From the NCBI RefSeq assembly GCF_025506275.1, contig NZ_QYCP01000093.1:124001-188000 (forward strand): DNA of 64,000 nt, in the 5' to 3' direction. Shown piece by piece: positions 59,341-64,000 of this stretch (position 1 is its first letter; every line of letters starts with the position of its first letter). The notes beneath the pieces are model-generated. The model was not told where the DNA came from. It worked only from the letters and a program-made list of their open reading frames with translations, and did no database searches. Source of the stretch: Brevibacterium permense (lineage in GTDB: Bacteria > Actinomycetota > Actinomycetes > Actinomycetales > Brevibacteriaceae). The position numbers and the translations under genes are program-made.

Positions 59341-60507
59341 TCAGTGTGGCGGCTGCTGGCTGTTCTTCCACTGCTGAGCAGCCTCCCGTGCAGATTGAGC
59401 CGCCGACCGAACGGATTGGCCGAGCGACTGGGCGGAACCTCCAGGGCCACCTGACTGACCGTCATGACCCGAACCGTCGGAGCCATTTGAGCCGCCCGAG
59501 TTCGGCGGGTTGGTCGGCTGCGGTGGAACGCTGGCCTGCTCGGAGCGGTGGCTCGGGGCGTACCTGCTCTCGGGTGCTGTGAAGGTCGCTCCATCCTCGG
59601 CGGCGTTGGCGGCGAACAGGGCGTTGCGGATCTCCTGACCCATCTCGCCAACGCCGCCCGGGTTCGAGGGCATGAACAGCACGTTCGACCGGCCCTCCTG
59701 AGCGACGTTCTGCATGGTGTCGAAGTACTGGGTCATCATCAGCAGCTGCTCGGCCGTCTTGTCGATGCCCACCTCCTGCAGCTTCGCGTACTGCTCGGCG
59801 ATACCGGTCGCGATCGCCTTGCGCTGAGCGGCGACACCCTCACCGTGGAGGCGCATCGCCTCGGACTCCGCCTGCGCCTGGGTGACGCGCTTGATCTTGT
59901 CCGCCTCGGCGAGCGACTGAGCGGCGACACGGTCACGCTGTGCGGCATTGATCGAGTTCATCGAATCGCGGACCTTCGGGTCCGGGGTGATATCCGTGAC
60001 CAGGCTGCTGACGATCTTGAAGCCGTAGCGCTTCATCGATTCCGAGAGCCGGCCCTCGACGTTCTCCGCGATATCGTCCTTCGACTCGAACGCCGTGTCC
60101 AGAGTCAGGCCCGACAGGGCCGAACGAACAGTGTCGAAGACGTAGGAGCGGATCTGCTCCTCGGAGTTCGCCAGCTTGTAGTACGCGTCGGCGACATTGT
60201 TCTCTTCGACGACGTACTGAACGGCGACGGGAACCGTGACGAAGACGTTGTCCTTCGTCTTCGACTCGATGTTGACCTCGAGCTGCTGGACGCGCAGCGA
60301 GATCGGTCGGCTCGTCGTCTCGATGAACGGCACCTTCGTGTTCAGTCCAGGCTTCGCGACCTTCTTGAACTTGCCGAACCGCTCGACGATGACGTTCTCC
60401 TGCGTCTTCACCGTGAAGAACATGCTGGTGCGCAGCTTGCCGAAAAGCAGAACGGCGATGACGAGGATGACGATGATTATGGCGAATGTGGCCACCAATC
60501 CAGTCAC
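59341..60507 (-). CDS. SPFH/stomatin-prohibitin family membrane protein
   Basis: A 388-residue scaffold protein of membrane microdomains. One N-terminal helix (LVATFAIIIVILVIAVLLFG) is followed by the SPFH domain (ENVIVERFGKFKKVAKPGLN, SLRVQQLEVNIESKTKDNV) and a coiled-coil region (QSLAEADKIKRVTQAQAESEA). The last 90 residues are Gly/Ser/Gln/Pro-rich. It resembles slipin/QmcA-type proteins; no NfeD-like partner gene is adjacent. GTG 60507 has GGAG seven bases upstream. Role in membrane organisation or protease control is by family. Confidence 0.92.
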   Translation of the reverse strand: MTGLVATFAIIIVILVIAVLLFGKLRTSMFFTVKTQENVIVERFGKFKKVAKPGLNTKVPFIETTSRPISLRVQQLEVNIESKTKDNVFVTVPVAVQYVVEENNVADAYYKLANSEEQIRSYVFDTVRSALSGLTLDTAFESKDDIAENVEGRLSESMKRYGFKIVSSLVTDITPDPKVRDSMNSINAAQRDRVAAQSLAEADKIKRVTQAQAESEAMRLHGEGVAAQRKAIATGIAEQYAKLQEVGIDKTAEQLLMMTQYFDTMQNVAQEGRSNVLFMPSNPGGVGEMGQEIRNALFAANAAEDGATFTAPESRYAPSHRSEQASVPPQPTNPPNSGGSNGSDGSGHDGQSGGPGGSAQSLGQSVRSAAQSAREAAQQWKNSQQPPH

Positions 60508-60667
60508 GGGTGCTCCAATGCGTCGTAGATTTCGGCCGCCGAGCGACCGCCTGTGACTACCACCCTAGTAGCCAGGACGACATCCGCATACGCCAAGGCC
60601 GGTTGGCGGTACTGCGGGGTTCGGGAGATCTGGACGGCAAACCCCTCTGGGCCGCAAGCCCCTGGAC

Positions 60668-60733
60668 GCTGAACGGCAAGCCCTGAGGCGATGAACGGCA
60701 AGCCCTTGGGTGCTGAACGACAATCCCTGAGGC
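60668..60733. repeat. 22-bp degenerate tandem repeat
   Basis: Three 22-base units (GCTGAACGGCAAGCCCTGAGGC at 60668 and variants at 60690 and 60712) follow each other exactly, with two more diverged copies upstream from about 60626. They lie in the 340-base gap between the SPFH gene and the amino-sugar operon; no gene was seen in this gap. Confidence 0.75.
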
Positions 60734-60783
60734 AACGAATGACGTCGCGTCGGCCCAACTGTCTCGACATCGAAGAATGACCG

Positions 60784-60811
60784 CCGACACATCTGATGTC
60801 GGACGTATAAT
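60784..60811 (+). promoter_or_regulatory. promoter with palindrome upstream of the FadR-type gene
   Basis: A perfect -10 hexamer TATAAT lies at 60806-60811. ACATC-T-GATGT, a perfect 11-base palindrome at 60789-60799, sits in the spacer, just after a weak -35 (CCGACA at 60784). A repressor bound there would block RNA polymerase; the adjacent GntR protein is the natural candidate. Confidence 0.6.
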
Positions 60812-60847
60812 GGAGACTCAGCGTGGAACGACCAGCAGAAGGTGATC

Positions 60848-61546
60848 ATGGCGGAGCCGACAGAGACCGGACGGAAAGTGACAACCTCCGACAGAATCAA
60901 GGATCTCATCCTCTCCGATGGTCTGCGTCCCGGAGACCTGCTGCCGACCGAAGGCGAACTGTGCACCCGCCTCGGCGTCTCGCGGTCGAATGTCCGGGAA
61001 GCCATCCGCAAACTCTCGACCCTCGACATCGTCGACGTCCGGCACGGTCACGGCACCTACGTCGGCGAGATGACGCTCGACGCGCTCGTCGAAGCCCTCG
61101 TCTTCCGAGGCGTCCTCAGCCCCGGCGACGACCTCGACGCACTGCGCGATGTCGTCGAAGTGCGCAAGGCCCTCGACCACGGAATGTCCGAGCAGATCGT
61201 CGACGCCCTCAACGGCACGGAGAATTCCGAGCTCAAGGACTTGGTCGACGAGATGACCGCGCTCGCCGCTGACAGCAAGACCTTCCCGCAGCAGGATCGC
61301 GCCTTCCACACTGGGTTGCTCGCGAAACTCGGAAACTCGCTCGTCGGCCAACTCGTCGCAGCGTTCTGGGATGTGCACACTGCCGTCCTGCCCAAACTCA
61401 ACGTCGCCGTGGCCGCCGACCTGGAGCAGACCGCACGTGCCCACGGCCTCATGCTCGAAGCGGCAGAATCCGGTGATGCCGAAGCCTTCCGCGCTGCGAT
61501 CACCGCCCACTATGAGCCGATCATGCGAGCCCTCGAACAGAAATGA
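60848..61546 (+). CDS. GntR family regulator, FCD (FadR) type, of the amino-sugar cluster
   Basis: A 232-residue regulator. The winged helix is DRIKDLILSDGLRPGDLLPT, EGELCTRLGVSRSNVREAIR, KLSTLDIVDVRHGHGTYVG, and the FCD domain shows the metal-binding residues in VVEVRKALDH, AFHTGLLAKLGN and RAHGLMLEAAESGDAE. Members of this type control sialic acid or sugar-acid genes. ATG 60848 with GAAGG upstream is preferred over a GTG two codons earlier. It precedes nagB by 138 bases. Confidence 0.9.
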   Translation: MAEPTETGRKVTTSDRIKDLILSDGLRPGDLLPTEGELCTRLGVSRSNVREAIRKLSTLDIVDVRHGHGTYVGEMTLDALVEALVFRGVLSPGDDLDALRDVVEVRKALDHGMSEQIVDALNGTENSELKDLVDEMTALAADSKTFPQQDRAFHTGLLAKLGNSLVGQLVAAFWDVHTAVLPKLNVAVAADLEQTARAHGLMLEAAESGDAEAFRAAITAHYEPIMRALEQK

Positions 61547-61684
61547 TTGACTGAAGACAGACGCCCACACAGCCGACCGGGGCAGCGCCGAACGAAGACC
61601 CCGGGACGCCAAACGCACCCGCACGACGCCGAATACAGGCCGCAATACGCCGAACTCAGATCGCAGAACGCCGAAGGAGACCAC

Positions 61685-62467
61685 ATGGAAGTCGTCATCG
61701 CCGACGAATACACGTTGGCGGAGCTCGCCGCCGACGCGATCGAGGAGCTGCTGCGCACCGAGGCTGCACCGGTCATCGGGCTGGCGACCGGCTCGAGCCC
61801 GCTGCGCATCTACGACGAGCTGACCACGCGCCACAAGAACGAGGGTCTGTCCTTCGCCCACGCGCAGGCGTTCATGCTCGACGAATACGTCGGCATCGCC
61901 GACGACCATCCGCAGCGCTATCGCAACGTCATCGACGCCGAGATCGCCACTCGCGTCGATTTCGCCGAGGGGGCTGTCCATGGTCCCGAGGGATCCGCCG
62001 ACGACTTGGCGGCCGCCTCGGCGGACTATGAACGGAAGATCGCCGAAGCGGGCGGGATCGACCTGCAGATCCTCGGGATCGGCAGCGACGGTCACATCGC
62101 GTTCAACGAACCCGGATCATCCCTGGCCTCGCGGACACGGGTGAAATCCCTGACGCACCAGACGCGGCTCGACAATGCGCGGTTCTTCGACGGCGACGTC
62201 GAGCAGGTGCCGAAGCTGTGCCTGACCCAGGGGCTTGGCACGATCATGGAGGCGAAGCATCTCGTGCTCGTCGCGACTGGCGGCAACAAGGCCGAGGCCG
62301 TGCATCAGATGGTCGAGGGACCGATCTCGGCGATGTGGCCCGCGACCGTGCTCCAGATGCACCCGCATGTCACGGTCATGCTCGATGATGCGGCGGCGTC
62401 GCGGCTGCAGCTCGGCGACTATTACCGCCACGCTTACGAGAACAAGCCTGAGTGGCAGAGCCTCTGA
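61685..62467 (+). CDS. nagB: glucosamine-6-phosphate deaminase
   Basis: A 260-residue enzyme converting glucosamine-6-phosphate to fructose-6-phosphate and ammonia. IGLATGSSPLRIYDEL is the phosphate-binding loop, FMLDEYVGIADDHPQRY carries the catalytic Asp, and LGIGSDGHIAFNEPGSS is the signature with the active-site His/Glu. ATG 61685 has GAAGGAG upstream; a long open frame before it is low-complexity. It completes the route from ManNAc-6-P or GlcNAc-6-P together with NanE (a NagA would be needed and is not in the window). Confidence 0.95.
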   Translation: MEVVIADEYTLAELAADAIEELLRTEAAPVIGLATGSSPLRIYDELTTRHKNEGLSFAHAQAFMLDEYVGIADDHPQRYRNVIDAEIATRVDFAEGAVHGPEGSADDLAAASADYERKIAEAGGIDLQILGIGSDGHIAFNEPGSSLASRTRVKSLTHQTRLDNARFFDGDVEQVPKLCLTQGLGTIMEAKHLVLVATGGNKAEAVHQMVEGPISAMWPATVLQMHPHVTVMLDDAAASRLQLGDYYRHAYENKPEWQSL

Positions 62468-62551
62468 ACGATTTCGGCCCGGGCCGGTAGCTGGCGGACT
62501 CAGCCCGGGCCGCCTACCTGCGAACGCAGCTTGGGCTGCTGACTCGCGAAC
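62468..62551. repeat. degenerate ~26-bp repeat between convergent nagB and nanE
   Basis: CTCAGCCCGGGCCGCC, CGCAGCTTGGGCTGCTG and CTCAGCCCTCGACGG recur at about 26-base spacing, with GGCCCGGGCC palindromes that could serve as a bidirectional terminator. Confidence 0.45.
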
Positions 62552-63238
62552 TCAGCCCTCGACGGCTTCGGTGAACCACGAGGTGATCGTTGCGGGATGC
62601 GTGATCGCGGTGCCCACGACCACGGATTCGGCGCCGGCTTCACGCGCGGCGGCGGCATGCAACGGGGTGTGGATGCGGCCCTCGGCGACGAGCAGCGCAG
62701 GCAGCTCGGCCGCTCGGATCGCGCTGATGAGTTCGAGGTCGGGACCCTCGGTTCTCGCACGTTCGCCGGTGTAGCCAGCCAGGGTAGTTCCGATGATGTC
62801 GGCCCCGGCATCTGCCGCCGCTTTCGCATCGTCAAGGCTGCCGCAATCGGCCATGACCAGGGCGTTCGTCTGTTCGTGGAGGCGTTCGACCGTCTCGGCC
62901 AGGCTCAGTCCGTCAGGCCGTCCACGTCGCGTCCCGTCGAGGGCGACGATGTGGGATCCGGCCAGAGCCACTGCAGACGCGTGTTGGAAGGTCGGCGTGA
63001 TGACAACTCCGTCCTTGCCGTCCTTCCACAGCCCGATGATCGGGACTTCGACGGCCGAGCGAGTTGCCTGAATGTCGCCGAGTCCCTGCACTCGCACGGC
63101 CGCAGCTCCTCCGCTGACCGCCGAGGCCGCCACCTGCGCCATCGTTCTGGGGTCGCGCATCGGCTCGCCCGGATAGGCCTGAGCGGAGACGATGAGCCGT
63201 CCCCGCAGCGCCTCGAGGATCTCGGTCTTCGACAGCAT
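62552..63238 (-). CDS. nanE: N-acetylmannosamine-6-phosphate 2-epimerase
   Basis: A 228-residue TIM-barrel enzyme converting ManNAc-6-P to GlcNAc-6-P in sialic-acid catabolism. The start LRGRLIVSAQAYPGEPMRDP is typical of NanE. IIGLWKDGKDGVVITPT, catalytic Lys/Asp region VALDGTRRGRPDG and GTTLAGYTGE are further signatures. ATG 63238 has AAGGAG upstream. It is divergent in order from nagB (convergent transcription) and downstream of the ROK kinase gene, which would supply the phosphorylated substrate. Confidence 0.95.
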   Translation of the reverse strand: MLSKTEILEALRGRLIVSAQAYPGEPMRDPRTMAQVAASAVSGGAAAVRVQGLGDIQATRSAVEVPIIGLWKDGKDGVVITPTFQHASAVALAGSHIVALDGTRRGRPDGLSLAETVERLHEQTNALVMADCGSLDDAKAAADAGADIIGTTLAGYTGERARTEGPDLELISAIRAAELPALLVAEGRIHTPLHAAAAREAGAESVVVGTAITHPATITSWFTEAVEG

Positions 63239-63319
63239 CAGTGAGTCTCCTTCTTCTGGCGGTTCTTCTCGCCGTTCGGCGCGTTCGTCAGTGTGTTGGT
63301 GTCACGGGAGGGAAGCGTC

Positions 63320-64000
63320 TCAGTGCTTCTGGCCGGGCTCGTCATTCCAGAGGCCGGCAGCGCCGATGAGCGCGGCATCCTGCCCTAATTCTGCCTTCAC
63401 CAGCGGGGCTCCGGAGGCAGCGGGAATGAGTTCTGCGGTGAAAGCCTCGTGGAGCGGCCCCCACCAGGCGTCGTCCATTTCGGCGAGCCCGCCGCCGATG
63501 ACGACGACCTCGGGGGAGAGGACGTTGACGATCCCGCCGAGTGCCGATCCGAGGGCACGCGCCCCTATGTCGAAGGCGCGAAGCGCCAGTTCTTCCCCCG
63601 CCGAGGCGGCCGCCGCCAATTCTCGGGTGTTCGTTGGGACCGGCGCATTCGCAGAAGCGGGAGTCGGGGTGGGGGAGTCGGACGGTGTCGCCGGCGCCGA
63701 TTCGTGGGTCTGCCCTTGTGCTGCACGTTCCGATTGCACGAGGTCGGGATCGGCGGATCCACGGACCAAGCGCCGGTAGGTCGCGAGAATAGCCGGACCC
63801 GAAGCAATGGCCTCGACGTGGCCGGTTCCGCCGCACGGGCAGTCCAGCCCGGCCGCAGCCGCGACGGGCACATGCCCGATGTGACCGGCGGCAGAATTCC
63901 TGCCAGTGAGCAGGTGGCCATCGGTGATGAACCCGCTGCCGATGCCGGTGCCCGCCGCGACAAGCAGCGAACTCCGAGTGTCGTTGGAGGCTCCGACGGC
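63320..64000 (-). CDS. ROK family sugar kinase, N-terminus cut by window (probable ManNAc kinase)
   Basis: The last 226 codons of a ROK kinase; the ATP-binding N-terminus lies beyond the right edge. LLVAAGTGIGSGFITDG and AAGHIGHVPVAAAAGLDCPCGG are ROK blocks. The zinc motif reads CPCGGTGHVEAIASGPAI, with His where many ROK proteins have a third Cys. A Pro/Ser/Thr-rich insert (about SAPATPSDSPTPTPASANAP) interrupts the helical part. Next to nanE it is probably an N-acetylmannosamine kinase, although glucokinase-like activity is possible. Confidence 0.88.
   Translation of the reverse strand, partial: AVGASNDTRSSLLVAAGTGIGSGFITDGHLLTGRNSAAGHIGHVPVAAAAGLDCPCGGTGHVEAIASGPAILATYRRLVRGSADPDLVQSERAAQGQTHESAPATPSDSPTPTPASANAPVPTNTRELAAAASAGEELALRAFDIGARALGSALGGIVNVLSPEVVVIGGGLAEMDDAWWGPLHEAFTAELIPAASGAPLVKAELGQDAALIGAAGLWNDEPGQKH

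Noticed and set aside
1..64000. Frequent GCCGAGGC / GCCTCGGC motif as a possible genome-wide signal
   Set aside because: Nearly all copies lie in coding sequence, where GCC GAG GCx encodes Ala-Glu-Ala with preferred codons, so codon use explains the abundance. A count against codon-shuffled genes would settle it.

Overview
The window looks like chromosomal DNA of a high-GC Gram-positive actinobacterium, most likely a Micrococcales member such as Brevibacterium. This is an inference from GC-rich codon use, a DUF222/HNH endonuclease, an arsenate reductase of the mycothiol-coupled type, an LPXTG surface protein, and the many GntR, IclR and TetR catabolic regulators. No tRNA, rRNA, CRISPR array, intact insertion sequence or phage was seen.

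Layout. 1-8.9 kb: a truncated AbgT-type transporter, an amidase, an MFS exporter, a TetR/polysaccharide-deacetylase pair, a secreted GH79-like lipoprotein and a DAO-family flavoenzyme. 9.3-16.8 kb: an apparent operon with a large protein of unknown function, an M19 dipeptidase-like protein whose metal site looks altered, a complete polar amino-acid ABC importer and an IclR regulator. 17-25.5 kb: a divergent GntR-controlled aromatic catabolic cluster (DUF3500, FAH hydrolase, AAHS transporter, flavin monooxygenase, esterase, quercetinase-like bicupin) ending at a decayed alpha-L-rhamnosidase fragment. 25.5-28.8 kb: a lipid kinase, a hypothetical gene, a gene-poor stretch, and an Hsp20/MerR/small acidic protein module.

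29-33.7 kb: a C4-dicarboxylate symporter divergent from a DoxX-like gene and a CitA/CitB-type two-component system that probably controls it. 34-41 kb: a large LuxR-type regulator, then a membrane-tethered ECF sigma factor fused to its own anti-sigma-like region, divergent from an LPXTG adhesin with an Asp/Ser/Pro-rich stalk. 41-46 kb: AraC/DUF2000 and an ars operon (arsR, ACR3 pump, arsC, FAD oxidoreductase with a Cys-rich tail) with two matching ArsR boxes. 46-51.3 kb: a histidine phosphatase, then LysR/CoA-transferase/MHS transporter for an unidentified carboxylate. 51.5-58 kb: HNH endonuclease, a repeat-rich gap, malic enzyme and a lower-GC membrane protein that looks acquired. 58-64 kb: Ohr/OhrR with a clear OhrR box, an SPFH protein, and an amino-sugar (sialic acid or GlcNAc) cluster with FadR-type regulator, NagB, NanE and a ROK kinase cut by the window end.

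The two most promising poorly described systems are the 9.3-16.8 kb importer/dipeptidase-like/unknown-protein operon and the 17-25 kb aromatic cluster. A separate pattern not tied to any gene is a set of short degenerate tandem repeats (about 19-40 bp periods) in intergenic gaps from 38 kb onward.
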